A stretch of DNA of 63,448 bases, from NCBI RefSeq assembly GCF_000379525.1, contig NZ_KB902511.1:138-63585 (forward strand). The letters are read 5' to 3'. The notes under the pieces were generated by a model. It saw nothing but the letters and a program-made list of their open reading frames with translations, was not told the DNA's origin and ran no database searches. Shown in pieces: positions 45,805 through 54,775 of the stretch; the stretch's first letter is position 1; each line of letters begins with the position of its first letter. This DNA is from Lamprocystis purpurea DSM 4197. GTDB lineage: Bacteria; Pseudomonadota; Gammaproteobacteria; Chromatiales; Chromatiaceae. The translations under genes and the position numbers were made by a program.

Positions 45805-46218
45805 TACGCCGTGCCTATCTCGATACCTGTATCGTGATCTACCTGATCGAGGATGCCGGGCGGCTCAGCGAGCGGACACGCGAATTCTTGGCGCGAAGCA
45901 GCGACACGCTCCTGTGCGTCTCGCCCCTTGTGCGTCTGGAGGCGATCATCAAGCCGCTGCGAGAGTCGAATACCAAGCTGGTTGCGGATGACGAGGACTT
46001 CCTTGCGGCGCAACGCTGGCTTGGCAGCGACGGCCGCATCTTCGATCGAGCATGTCAACTGCGGGCAGGCTACGGACTGAAAACCCCCGACGCACTCCAC
46101 CTGGCGACCGTCCTGCACTACGGTTGCGACGAATTCTGGACCAGATCGATTGAGGCTCGCCGCCGGAGGGATGGGGGTCGATGTACTGGGCGGCTCTCTG
46201 GAGGCCATACAGCCCTAG
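45801..46218 (+). pseudogene. VapC-like PIN-domain toxin with C-terminal frameshift
   Basis: PIN domain features: AYLDTCIVIYLIED with the first Asp, SPLVRLEAI with Glu, and LKTPDALHLATVLHYGCDEFWT. After FWT the family expects (N)DxRL; that reading continues in another frame as DRLRLAAGGMGVDVLGGSL to TAG at 46216-46218. In the main frame the protein instead runs to 46226 with an unrelated basic tail and lacks the fourth acidic residue. With the antitoxin also broken, the module is probably dead. Confidence 0.65.
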
Positions 46219-46377
46219 ATGTCTAGCCCGGATGGAGCGATAACGGACTCCGGGTCGGTGTTGCAGCGACGCGCGATGGTCGGGAGTTCGGGCCGCCAAT
46301 CGCTGTCCGCTCCCGCTTTCCCACCAGGTCAGTAAACTGTCCCCGGAATTGCTGCGGCTGCATGAGAGGAGGTCAAC

Positions 46378-47160
46378 ATGGAATATCGGCATCACAAAGA
46401 CTTTATGTCTAGCGTTAGAGATCTTTATCAAAAAGGAGGGCTTTTTCAAAAGGCAGCACTACAGGTCAGGGCAATACTTGGTGGCATAGGGGTTCCTGAC
46501 ACTTACCCATTTGCAGGTTTCAGGCAGACCAAACATGGCGAGAATCGCGTGAGTAAGTGCTTGAAGTACGATCTGATAGGGTTTGCCCGCCTCATCACGA
46601 TTACCGAAAAGGATGTCACCCTATTCTGCTTCGCCGGAGATCATACCGCCTGCGACGCTTGGTTAGAGCGTAATCGTGGACTCACCCTAGCGGCCGACGA
46701 GCATGGTCGCATGGTGGATGTTCAAAGAACCCCAAGAGGACTCGGCATTGAGTCAGCCCTGACGGGACCGTCGGCTCTCACCAAGGGTAAGTTGTACGAA
46801 GGACTAACTCCTGAGACCTATTTCGACCGCCTTGTCCAAGGGTTGCCTCGTCAGCTAGTACGCAAACTCGAGGAACTTGAATCGATCAACGAAGAGTCGG
46901 ACATCTACGAAATCACAAAGGCAATTGATGATATCGACAGGGCACAGGCTATTTATGACGTATTTTCATTGTTACGCCAAGATAAACGTAGACAGGCCAT
47001 TGATCGCGCGAAACTTTTTCTGGGAGAAACTCGCGAAATCGTCGAGTTAACTAAAGATGAGATAAGACGGCTTGCTGACAGCGAGACGATCAAGACGATC
47101 CGCGCAGACGATCCTCGCTTCCAAAGGGTGTTCGAGCACTTTGTCAAGTCTGCATCCTAA
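46378..47160 (+). CDS. RelE-like domain protein coupled to a UvrD-like helicase
   Basis: A 260-aa protein with a strong SD (AGGAGG). Residues ~1-105 resemble a ParE/RelE fold as found fused to actinobacterial UvrD-like helicases: RVSKCLKYDLIGFARLITI, VTLFCFAGDHTACDAWLERN. The catalytic residues of ribosome-dependent RelE are not evident. The C-terminal ~150 residues are helical and charged, without a recognised domain. The helicase ATG follows the stop by one nucleotide. Base composition is lower in GC than the flanks, suggesting transfer. Confidence 0.6.
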   Translation: MEYRHHKDFMSSVRDLYQKGGLFQKAALQVRAILGGIGVPDTYPFAGFRQTKHGENRVSKCLKYDLIGFARLITITEKDVTLFCFAGDHTACDAWLERNRGLTLAADEHGRMVDVQRTPRGLGIESALTGPSALTKGKLYEGLTPETYFDRLVQGLPRQLVRKLEELESINEESDIYEITKAIDDIDRAQAIYDVFSLLRQDKRRQAIDRAKLFLGETREIVELTKDEIRRLADSETIKTIRADDPRFQRVFEHFVKSAS

Positions 47161-47161
47161 T

Positions 47162-48985
47162 ATGGACTGGATGCTCTTTCTGCATCCGGATCAGCAGGAA
47201 GTTGTTGACAAAGATTTCTCAAGCCCTGCAAAGCTTAGCGGCGTTTCCGGTTCCGGAAAGACATGCATTGTCGTTAAGCGCGCCGTGCGCCTCGCCGACA
47301 CGTACGAGGGCGAGCGGGTTCTGATTCTTACGCTGAATCGCCAGCTTGCCCGATTGATCAACGAAATGGTGGAAGCCGCTTGTCCGGTGGATGTTCGGTC
47401 GCGTATTGACGTTAAGCCGTTTTTTTCGCTCTGTCAGGAACTGCTGCACCGGTTTGAGCCGGAGAACGATAAGCTCTACGACGACGTCACATGGAAGAGC
47501 ATGGAGCATATCGATGAGATTTGGAGGGAGTACTATCGTTGTGAGCTTAACAACTCTAGCGCCAAGGTACTCCACCCAGTGCACGATTCAGTGATTGCGC
47601 GAAATATTGACGCAGAGAAATACATCCGCGAGGAGTTTGACTGGATTCGCAGTGCGGTTCCAAGCGGAGATCGAAAACGCTATCTCGACCTTGAAAGGCA
47701 CGGCAGGGGCTATCCCCTCGACGCAAGGTTTCGCACCTTGCTCCTTGATGGACTGAAATTTTGGGAAAAGAAGATGTGTGATATCGGCGTCACGGACTAC
47801 CTTGGTATCGCCACAGCACTTTACCAATACATTGACCGGCTCAAGCCGCTGTATCGCTGTATTTTGGTGGACGAATCGCAGGACTTTGGAACCATGGAGT
47901 ATCAGTTGGTGCGAAAGTTCGTCAGTCCGGCAGAGAACGACCTATTTTTCTGTGGTGATGCGGCTCAGCAGGTATCGGCAAAGCATCGAAGCTTTCGCGA
48001 GGCAGGTATCGAGATTCCCAGCTTATTCAATATGCAGGTTAAGAAAAATTACCGCAACAGCCGGGAAATCTTACTCGCGGCCTACGGTGTCCTTTATTGT
48101 AATCTGAGCGAGGAAATGCTTGACTCTGGAGATTTTGAGATTCTGGATCCGGAGTATGCGGACTTCAGTGCGGCACCTCCCCTTATGCTCAGGGCATCAT
48201 CATTAGAAGAAGAGATCGCCTTCGCGCTTGCGTATCTGAGGACAAGCGAAGAAGAAGAGCCGACTAGTAAGGGTTGCATCTCCTTCTGCGGATATAGCCT
48301 TTACGAAATTCAGAACTTTGGCACGAAACTCAACGTTCCAGTGCTTGACGGGAACGTGACTATCACTGACAACGCGCTCTATGTGAGCGACTTGGAGCAT
48401 ACCAAAGGCTTTGAGTTCGACACAATGATCATTGTGAATTGTAGCGACAAGGTGATTCCTGATCCGCTCAAACCACAAAAGGAACGGTTTCGAGATTTGG
48501 CTCGCTTTTACGTCGCAATGACTCGTGCGAAGAATCAGCTCATCGTTTCTTATTCCGGATCATGCTCGCCGCTCTTGGCGAGTGCGGATGCGAACTTTCT
48601 GTTGGAGGAGTGGGGCCAATATCTCGATAAAGAACCTGCTGTCGGATGTGGGGTGCCTTCACGTCTGGAAAATACCCGTCATTACGACGAGGGTGAGTTG
48701 AAGCGCGTGTTCGATATGTCGGGACCAGAGTTTCTTTACACCGAAGGTGCTCTTGGGCTAAGCAGCCTGCTTATCGAGAAGCTGCGCAACGTCGTGCCAG
48801 GCAAGAAGAAAACGGTGAACCGGACCCCGGTAGAGTGGGCGAACATCGGAGATGCAATAGCGGACTGTGAGAACAATCCCAAAGTGCGCCAATCATTCGG
48901 CCCGGAGGGCTTCATGCAATTCCGATCATTGATAGACCGCATCGATCTGGTACGAACTTCTATCAGAAAAACCGAACGACCATGA
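47162..48985 (+). CDS. UvrD/Rep-like superfamily 1 helicase
   Basis: A 607-aa SF1A helicase with all core motifs: Q-type start (FLHPDQQEVV), Walker A GVSGSGKTC, motif II CILVDESQDFG, motif III LFFCGDAAQQ, motif IV KKNYRNSREI, motif V EHTKGFEFDTMIIVN and motif VI FYVAMTRAKNQL. It is smaller than UvrD/Rep (~670-720 aa), lacks a nuclease domain, and has a distinct C-terminal ~90 residues. It begins 1 nt after the RelE-like gene, so the pair should act together. GC content is below that of the neighbouring core genes. Confidence 0.85.
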   Translation: MDWMLFLHPDQQEVVDKDFSSPAKLSGVSGSGKTCIVVKRAVRLADTYEGERVLILTLNRQLARLINEMVEAACPVDVRSRIDVKPFFSLCQELLHRFEPENDKLYDDVTWKSMEHIDEIWREYYRCELNNSSAKVLHPVHDSVIARNIDAEKYIREEFDWIRSAVPSGDRKRYLDLERHGRGYPLDARFRTLLLDGLKFWEKKMCDIGVTDYLGIATALYQYIDRLKPLYRCILVDESQDFGTMEYQLVRKFVSPAENDLFFCGDAAQQVSAKHRSFREAGIEIPSLFNMQVKKNYRNSREILLAAYGVLYCNLSEEMLDSGDFEILDPEYADFSAAPPLMLRASSLEEEIAFALAYLRTSEEEEPTSKGCISFCGYSLYEIQNFGTKLNVPVLDGNVTITDNALYVSDLEHTKGFEFDTMIIVNCSDKVIPDPLKPQKERFRDLARFYVAMTRAKNQLIVSYSGSCSPLLASADANFLLEEWGQYLDKEPAVGCGVPSRLENTRHYDEGELKRVFDMSGPEFLYTEGALGLSSLLIEKLRNVVPGKKKTVNRTPVEWANIGDAIADCENNPKVRQSFGPEGFMQFRSLIDRIDLVRTSIRKTERP

Positions 48986-49587
48986 TGAGTCGCCTTCTTA
49001 CGCCATGCAACCCGGGAGAGGGAAACGGCCGAGCCATCCGGTGACAGTGACGGTCAAGCGGTACAGTAGAAATTGTCAGAAAGGCTGAGTTCCATCGAAC
49101 ACAACGCAGTGCATTAACTTAGGCCCCCTGGCGCTGACCCCCGCGCTCGGCCCGATGGATGCCGAACGTTTTATCGCAGGCATGCATGGGGAACCAGTCG
49201 ATTACACCCGCTGGAGAGGCGACCAATGGCAGGATGCGACCGTCGCCGGACTGGCGGAGCAGGCGTTGCGGGCGCGGGTGGCGACACCGGACTGAGGTTC
49301 GTTCGGTGTCCGTTTGGCGCTCGCCCGATCCGGGCTGCAGGCTCGGCTCCAGCGGGTCCGGATACCCGAACAGTCCGACCGGTGGGCGCCCGCTTCAGGG
49401 GCATAGCCCGGATGGGGCAATAGCGCAATCTGGGGCGGCGTTGCATCTCTGCGGGACGGTCTTGCGAGCAGCTCGGAGCGTCGCGCGACTGCCCGCGGAA
49501 ATATCGTGGCCTACCCCGGCATACGCTCTATTCCCCTATTCTATTGACCACTATTTCCTGCCCTTGCTGACACTGCATTTAGTTCCC
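48986..49587. other. Gene-poor stretch with a short ORF fragment
   Basis: A 46-codon frame (49155-49295, MDAERFIAGMHGEPVDYTRW, ending ATPD) looks coding by composition but has no complete family; I read it as a gene tail. Around 49406-49448 a sequence AGCCCGGATGGGGCAATAGC resembles one at 46228-46268, another dispersed repeat. Nothing else is evident. Confidence 0.4.
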
Positions 49588-52299
49588 TTAAGCGTCCTCC
49601 CGCCCGGATTCCCAGGACGGGACGAACACTTCCCGCAGTCCTGCGATTTGGGCGGGCAGAAGGCCAACGCAGGCAACTCCAAGATAGGTTGCCGCACGTG
49701 TCGTTCCCACATACAAGTACTTGCCGAAGAGCTCCGGATGAAGGTCCGCCAGTCGATCAACGCCGACAAAGAACACCGCTTCGAACTCAAGGCCCTTGAT
49801 ATGCTCCACCGCGAAGACCCGAACGTCGCTGTCGTTCCCCATGACCTGGCCCTGGGGGCAAGGAGAGACTCGGATGTTGTCTGCGCCAAGTGCCGCGTCC
49901 AGCGCATCGGCGGTGCGCTGCACCTCGGACTCCTGGTTAACGAAGATGGCGATGGACGGTAGCTGACGGACGAACCGCTCTATCTCACGAACCCGCGCCG
50001 ATAGCCAATCGACTACCACGAGGAAATCGCCTGCGGACTCCAGCAGCGCGGGCTTGACCCCTTCGCTGTCCACCTTCTCCGGTAGTACCCCGACGTCGCC
50101 CACCCCCCCCGCCGCCCGGATAATCGCACCGGCGAGTTCGTTGAGCTGTCGGCTCTGGCGATAGGAGACGTTGATCTCCCTGATATCTATATCGCCGATC
50201 GCCCAAGTCAGATCACCACGAGACCGAGTACCCCAGGTCGTCAGGCGCTGGTTGAAGTCCCCGCAGGCGAAGAACGACCGGGTGTAACGATGGCAAAGTC
50301 CGGCCATGCACGCCAACTGGACCGGCGAGAAATCGGTGGCCTCGTCGACCAGGACTTGGTTTTGATTCCGGCGCGCCAGGGGCTCCAACACAGCCCAGCG
50401 ACGGTCATTCAGATTCTTCGCGATGCGTGGGTCGCGCAGCAGATCACCGCCGCCACGCACGTTGCTCAGGAGCATCACGTCAAGCTCCAGGGGATCCAGT
50501 TCGCTGGCCGGAATTGCCTGGCCCTGGTACCAGCGGGCCTCTTGCTGTCGGGCTCGCCGGAATGCCCGATAGCGCGACGGGATGCGGTGGAAGTAATCCC
50601 GAACCGGGTTGGCAAAGCGTTGAAGATGGGTCTGCCGGACCAGGCTGATGCCAATCTCGCCCCGGGATGCCTGCTCCAGGGCCCGGTCCCCAAGCCATTC
50701 CAAGACAACCCCGTTTCGCGATTTCTTGCTGATGCTCCGACCGGTGGCGGTCGCGCGGGCTTGGGCGCGGACCGCTTGCATATATGCCGTCACGGCACGT
50801 TGCCGCTTGGTCGCCGAGGGTGTCGTCTCTTCGTCTTCTGTGTCCTGCTCGTCCTGTTCATCCAGGTCGTCGTCATCCGAGGCTGACTGGTCCTTAATCC
50901 GCTCGATGACATCACCCAGGGCATCAAGGAAGCCGTTGTCCTTTCTAACCTGCACACTCAAGGCGCCGCGGATCGCCTGATCCGTTTCGCCTTTGAGCTT
51001 GCTCCGCAGTTCGGCGGCCTTATCCGCCTCCGTCGCCAGCGCGATCAGCGTGGCCGCCTCGCTCCCGGATTGGCTGCGCCTCAGCACAGCGCTCAGCGCT
51101 TCTCCAAGCGCGGAGACGGCGGTATCCCGATCCTCCTCAAGGCGTTGTGCCGACTGTGACAGCTCTTCCAGGAACCTGGCCCGCTGCCACTGCTCGAAGT
51201 CGTCGAACCAACCGATTGCTTGCGCCTGGGTGTCCGTCGACAGATAGGTGGTCGTATCCTTGAGGACGAAGCTGCCGCTGCCGGTTGTTGTGCGTAGAAT
51301 GCCAAATGCCTCGCGCCCCAACTCGTGGCGAAAGTCGTTCCAGGTGCGGATGCGCTTATTGGGCACGGCGATGCTTTCCCGATTGAATGCCTCTTGGAGA
51401 TACTTCTTGAGGAGCTGGGTTGGCGTAAACATGATCCAGCTATCAGTGTGCGGCAGACCACCTTCGGCCGCCACCAGATCCACCGTTGCGCGCTCACCGG
51501 GGTCAAGGAACTCCAGATCGAGCTTTTGTCCAAGACGGCGAATCAGGGTCGTCGTCTTACCGGTCCCCGGGGGACCCAGGAGGGCTAGGCGCTTGTTCAA
51601 GGGCAGGCGAAAGATCTCGTCCTGATATTGATCCAGCACCGGGCGGTCGCGCAGTTCCATCTTGGTGATGACACTGCGCCTGATGCCTTCCACGATGTTG
51701 GCTGCCTGCTGATCCTCCGCCAGCAGTTGCCCCAGCACGTCCCCGTCGGCCTCGACCGCCAGTTCTTCCAGCAAGGCCCGCAGGGACGCAATAGTGAGAG
51801 GACCAAGACCCTTCGACTCGACGATGGAATCGCGTGAATCCCAAACATCCTTCTCTCGTCTCGGTCGTAGCAGGGAGCGTTCGACGACTTCGACCTTGCG
51901 ACCGTCGGGGAGGGTGGCGGTCTGCCCCACCTCCAGCGCCGCAATGTGGGCAATCGGGGCGCGATTGCTCGCAAATCTGGCGGTGCCGATGCCTGAAGGC
52001 GGTGCGGTGCGGCAGATGTAATAGGTCTCGCGGTTGCCGCCGAAGTCATCGACAACCACTCGCGCAATGGCCGGCTCATCGCGCAGGGTGACGAGATTAC
52101 GATACTTCTCTTGATTGAGCTGCTGTATGCGCCCGAGTGCGTTTCGGTCGGTTGCGACGTTGAAGTCGGTCAGGTCATCTGGGCGAATCCCATGGAAACC
52201 ATCTTCGAGCCTCTGTCGCGCCTGCCCCGCGACCGTTGCAAAGATATCGAGGGCTTCGGTCGCGACCCCTTGGATGTAACCCTTGTCGTCTTCCTTCAT
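49588..52299 (-). CDS. HelD-like / UvrD-family SF1 helicase, 903 aa
   Basis: A long SF1 protein. The N-terminal ~180 residues resemble HelD-type proteins (helical start, RETYYICRTAP, DGRKVEVVERSLLRP). Helicase motifs: GPPGTGKTTTLIRRL near 240, a large acidic insert (SDDDDLDEQDEQDTEDEE) near 475-500, QVLVDEATDFS, SFFACGDFNQRL, VSYRQSRQLN, VFAVEHIKGLEFEAVFFV and YLYVGTTRAATYL. HelD recycles stalled RNA polymerase in Gram-positives; stand-alone proteobacterial relatives in islands may be defensive. It faces the RelE/UvrD pair. Confidence 0.75.
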   Translation of the reverse strand: MKEDDKGYIQGVATEALDIFATVAGQARQRLEDGFHGIRPDDLTDFNVATDRNALGRIQQLNQEKYRNLVTLRDEPAIARVVVDDFGGNRETYYICRTAPPSGIGTARFASNRAPIAHIAALEVGQTATLPDGRKVEVVERSLLRPRREKDVWDSRDSIVESKGLGPLTIASLRALLEELAVEADGDVLGQLLAEDQQAANIVEGIRRSVITKMELRDRPVLDQYQDEIFRLPLNKRLALLGPPGTGKTTTLIRRLGQKLDLEFLDPGERATVDLVAAEGGLPHTDSWIMFTPTQLLKKYLQEAFNRESIAVPNKRIRTWNDFRHELGREAFGILRTTTGSGSFVLKDTTTYLSTDTQAQAIGWFDDFEQWQRARFLEELSQSAQRLEEDRDTAVSALGEALSAVLRRSQSGSEAATLIALATEADKAAELRSKLKGETDQAIRGALSVQVRKDNGFLDALGDVIERIKDQSASDDDDLDEQDEQDTEDEETTPSATKRQRAVTAYMQAVRAQARATATGRSISKKSRNGVVLEWLGDRALEQASRGEIGISLVRQTHLQRFANPVRDYFHRIPSRYRAFRRARQQEARWYQGQAIPASELDPLELDVMLLSNVRGGGDLLRDPRIAKNLNDRRWAVLEPLARRNQNQVLVDEATDFSPVQLACMAGLCHRYTRSFFACGDFNQRLTTWGTRSRGDLTWAIGDIDIREINVSYRQSRQLNELAGAIIRAAGGVGDVGVLPEKVDSEGVKPALLESAGDFLVVVDWLSARVREIERFVRQLPSIAIFVNQESEVQRTADALDAALGADNIRVSPCPQGQVMGNDSDVRVFAVEHIKGLEFEAVFFVGVDRLADLHPELFGKYLYVGTTRAATYLGVACVGLLPAQIAGLREVFVPSWESGREDA

Positions 52300-52354
52300 C
52301 GTTGGCTCCGGTTGCTCTAGAACAGGGGATAGGATGCCTCAGGGATAAGGAACC

Positions 52355-52398
52355 AGGCTCAATTAAATTTGAAGACGGAAAAGAATTTAATTGAGCCT
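52355..52398. repeat. Perfect 15-bp inverted repeat
   Basis: AGGCTCAATTAAATT at 52355-52369 pairs with AATTTAATTGAGCCT at 52384-52398 around a 14-nt loop. It is AT-rich, unlike the GC-rich REPs, and lies just upstream of the HelD-like gene. Its right arm overlaps the direct repeat of the neighbouring element. Confidence 0.85.
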
Positions 52399-52535
52399 AG
52401 TCCAGCAATTCCCGGCGAACAAGAGTGAAGTGCCTGATTTAACTAAACCCAGCTTGCAATCCACCGAAAATTGGCAAAAATGCGGCTCGTTTTTCAGTGG
52501 GTTAGCGTTCGCCGGGAATTGCTGAGCCTAGTCCA
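52392..52535. mobile_element. 118-bp MITE-like element with terminal inverted repeats and 13-bp direct repeats
   Basis: TGAGCCTAGTCCA occurs at 52392-52404 and 52523-52535. Between them, the segment 52405-52522 has perfect terminal inverted repeats GCAATTCCCGGCGAAC / GTTCGCCGGGAATTGC. The arrangement is that of a small non-autonomous element with a target-site duplication, although 13 bp is long for a duplication. Confidence 0.75.
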
Positions 52536-52572
52536 TTATCTTCTTTCACAACCTCTCAGACCACTTGCTCGC

Positions 52573-53345
52573 TCAGTCGAGCACCTGCGCAATGCTGTCC
52601 GCCGTCAGGATGCGCTCCGACCAGATCCGCAGGTCGTCGCTGTCGGCGGTCTCCACCCGGCCGCGACAGCGCTGCGCAACGTCCGCGCCGAACTTTTTCT
52701 CGATCTGCCACAGGAGCAATGCGGCCTCGCCTTGCTGGACCCCCTGCTGGACCCCCTGCTGGACCCCCTGCCGGACCCCTTGCTGGCGCCCCCGCTGGAG
52801 CCCCCGCCGAAGGCCTTTCTTGATTCCCGCACGTTCGACAGTCGTGATATAGGGCATCTGCTTGCTCGCCTCGAAGTCGTAGAGGTCTTTGCGAAAGGCG
52901 GCCTCGGCCTCCGCGGGTAGCCGGATCATCCAGTCGATGACCCGAAACAGCTCCAGGATCGTGCCGCGGTCATAGCCGCGATCATACATCAGCCGGATCA
53001 ACCGCAGCTTCCAGGCCCGCCGCTGGTCGGCATCGCCCCGGTCCTTGGCGCGAATCTGGGCCATGACCACCAGCGCGAAGCGGTTGTGGCTCTGCTCCAG
53101 CTCCGCCCACCGCGCGGGCCGGTCCCAGTCCAGCAGCTTGGCGACGGGAAAGCGAAAGTCGATGGAGCAGCCCCAGAGACTATCCCGGTAGCGCTTGGGG
53201 CGGAAGCGCGGGCTGGTATCGGCGAGGACCGCGAGGCTAGCCACCGGTACGCCGCGGGCATCGCGCAGCCGATGGTTGTACACGAACATGCGTTCGGCGA
53301 AGGCCGCCTCCGGCTCGCCCTGCACCTCTACATGCACTAAACCAC
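52573..53345 (-). pseudogene. Rpn-family (DUF4351-type) nuclease gene, 5'-truncated
   Basis: The reading LVHVEVQGEPEAAFAERMFV, YNHRLRDARGVPVASLAVLAD, SLWGCSIDFRFPVAKLLDWD matches the middle and C-terminal parts of Rpn-like cytosolic proteins, but the first ~100 residues are absent. Upstream of 53345 the frame passes into a palindromic repeat and unrelated sequence. Near the C-terminus a 12-bp unit (CTGGACCCCCTG on the plus strand) repeats at 52736-52790, encoding QQGVQQGVQQGVRQGV. Confidence 0.65.
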
Positions 53346-53456
53346 GCCCAGTGCGAGAAACGTAATTTGTCGGTGCGGCTTTAGCCGCACGCTTGGCCGG
53401 TGCGGTTGACACCGCACCGATGCCAAAATTACGCATCCCGTCCTGGGCGCGGTTTA
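53338..53456. repeat. Nested palindromic element at the truncation point
   Basis: TAAACCACGCCCAG (53338-53351) and CTGGGCGCGGTTTA (53443-53456) are inverted copies with one mismatch; ACGTAATTT/AAATTACG lie inside them, and two inner hairpins (GTGCGGCTTTAGCCGCAC at 53373-53390, GGTGCGGTTGACACCGCACC at 53399-53418) sit in the centre. Confidence 0.75.
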
Positions 53457-53768
53457 GCAGTCTGTCGGACTTAACCCGAGCGCAGAGTTTCGCGACACCG
53501 ATCCTTAGGGTCACGCAGGCGCGATGTCGACCGGCTAAAGCCTCGGCCTCCAGTCTTCCGGCGGCCGGAACGACGATCTGGCGCCCAGGCTCCAATTCGG
53601 GAGCACGTCGCGACGCGGATACCGTCGCGTGGTGCCACCAGACGCAAGAAACGTCGGGTGACGCTGCGCTGACCCGACCTACGAGGAATGCTTGCCCAAT
53701 AGTCGCGCGTGTCGCGCGGCGGGCGCGGCCGGGGCGCCCATCGCTTAAAGGTGAAGTCAACGGACTCA
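53457..53768. other. Intergenic stretch with a repeat motif
   Basis: No gene seen. At about 53537-53575 AAAGCCTCGGCCTCCAG and CTTCCGGCGGCCGGAACGAC resemble 3429-3470 and, more weakly, 60645-60680, marking another dispersed family. It separates the truncated Rpn gene from znuB. Confidence 0.5.
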
Positions 53769-54578
53769 TCACGCGCCGCGGCGGCCCTGTGCCGGCCGGC
53801 TGAGCGCGCCGATCAAGCCGCCGAGCGCAAGGCAGACCGCCGTCAGCGCCGGCCCGAAGGGCTGATCGAGCCCCAGGGCGAGGACGAAAGCTGCGAGATA
53901 GGCTGCGACACCCATGAGCCCTGCGAGCCAAAGTGTCCAGGCCCATCCGGGTGCGATCCGAAAGGCCGCCCAGGCGGGGACCAGGACCAGGGCGAACGCG
54001 CCCAGCAAGCCCAGGGTCGCCGTCCCGACCGCCACGCCGAATGCCGCCAGGAGATCGAACCCCAGGTGCCAGCGCCAGGCCGGCAGCCGGTTGGCCGTAT
54101 CGTGGCGCGGAAAAAAGCGGGCGCGCAGCAGCCGCGGCATGAGCCGGGGCAGGGCGGTCACGGCCAGCCCGGTCAGCAGCACGGCAGCGGCCAGTTCAGT
54201 CCAGCCGGCGAAATAGATCTGACCGTCCATCACCGCCTGTCCCAAGGCATCGCCCGCGGAGGTATTGGCCGCCGCCAGCAGCAGCGCCGACCAGCCGATC
54301 AAGATCATGAAACCGTACGCCGTGTTCCCGCGCGCCCCGCCGAGCGACTTCACCGCCCCGCCGCCGAGCGCTCCCAGACTCGCACCGAGCATGGCGGGGG
54401 CGCCGACGGCAAGCCCCAGCAGGGCGCCGGCAGCGGCCAGATGCGCCAGCCCCAGGGCGGCCAGCCATTCCTCGCGCAACATCAGCAGCGCGCCCAGAAC
54501 CGGCAATACCCCGGCGATCAGCAAGCCGGCCGCGAAGGGCAGCCGGAACAGTGGATCTGCATAGATTTCCCAATTCAT
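53769..54578 (-). CDS. znuB: Zinc ABC transporter permease (ZnuB-like)
   Basis: A 269-aa ABC-3 family permease with 7-8 hydrophobic segments, starting MNWEIYADPLFRLPFAAGLL. The central part keeps the GLAHLAAAGALLGLAVGAP and GWSALLLAAANTSAGDALGQ regions typical of manganese/zinc permeases. It is the last gene of the zinc run, about 200 nt after znuC; the gap holds a palindromic repeat. The Walker subunit and binding protein upstream complete the importer. Confidence 0.82.
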   Translation of the reverse strand: MNWEIYADPLFRLPFAAGLLIAGVLPVLGALLMLREEWLAALGLAHLAAAGALLGLAVGAPAMLGASLGALGGGAVKSLGGARGNTAYGFMILIGWSALLLAAANTSAGDALGQAVMDGQIYFAGWTELAAAVLLTGLAVTALPRLMPRLLRARFFPRHDTANRLPAWRWHLGFDLLAAFGVAVGTATLGLLGAFALVLVPAWAAFRIAPGWAWTLWLAGLMGVAAYLAAFVLALGLDQPFGPALTAVCLALGGLIGALSRPAQGRRGA

Positions 54579-54658
54579 TGGATCAGCCTGAACAGAGTCG
54601 TTGACACGCGAACAGTCATAGGTAGGCGATGACCCACCTCGTGAGGTGCGGGTCTCCC

Positions 54659-54756
54659 GTGGGAGCGGCCTCCGGCCGCGATGGAGCCGCGCGGGATAGC
54701 GAACGTTGGCGTTGACCGCGGCATCGCATCGCGGCCGGAGGCCGCTCCCACGGGGT
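54659..54756. repeat. Palindromic repeat between znuC and znuB
   Basis: GTGGGAGCGGCCTCCGGCCGC and its inverted copy (ending GGAGGCCGCTCCCAC) about 50 bp apart: a variant of the 3227-3386 family with GGCCTCCGGCC in place of GGCGTCCCGCC. Confidence 0.85.
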
Positions 54757-54775
54757 CGCTGTGCGATTTGTACGG

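Noticed and set aside
49159-49962. Plus-strand 267-codon frame running into the HelD-like gene
   Set aside because: The second half is antisense to the helicase and the first half has no domain; only the short 49155-49295 frame looked coding.
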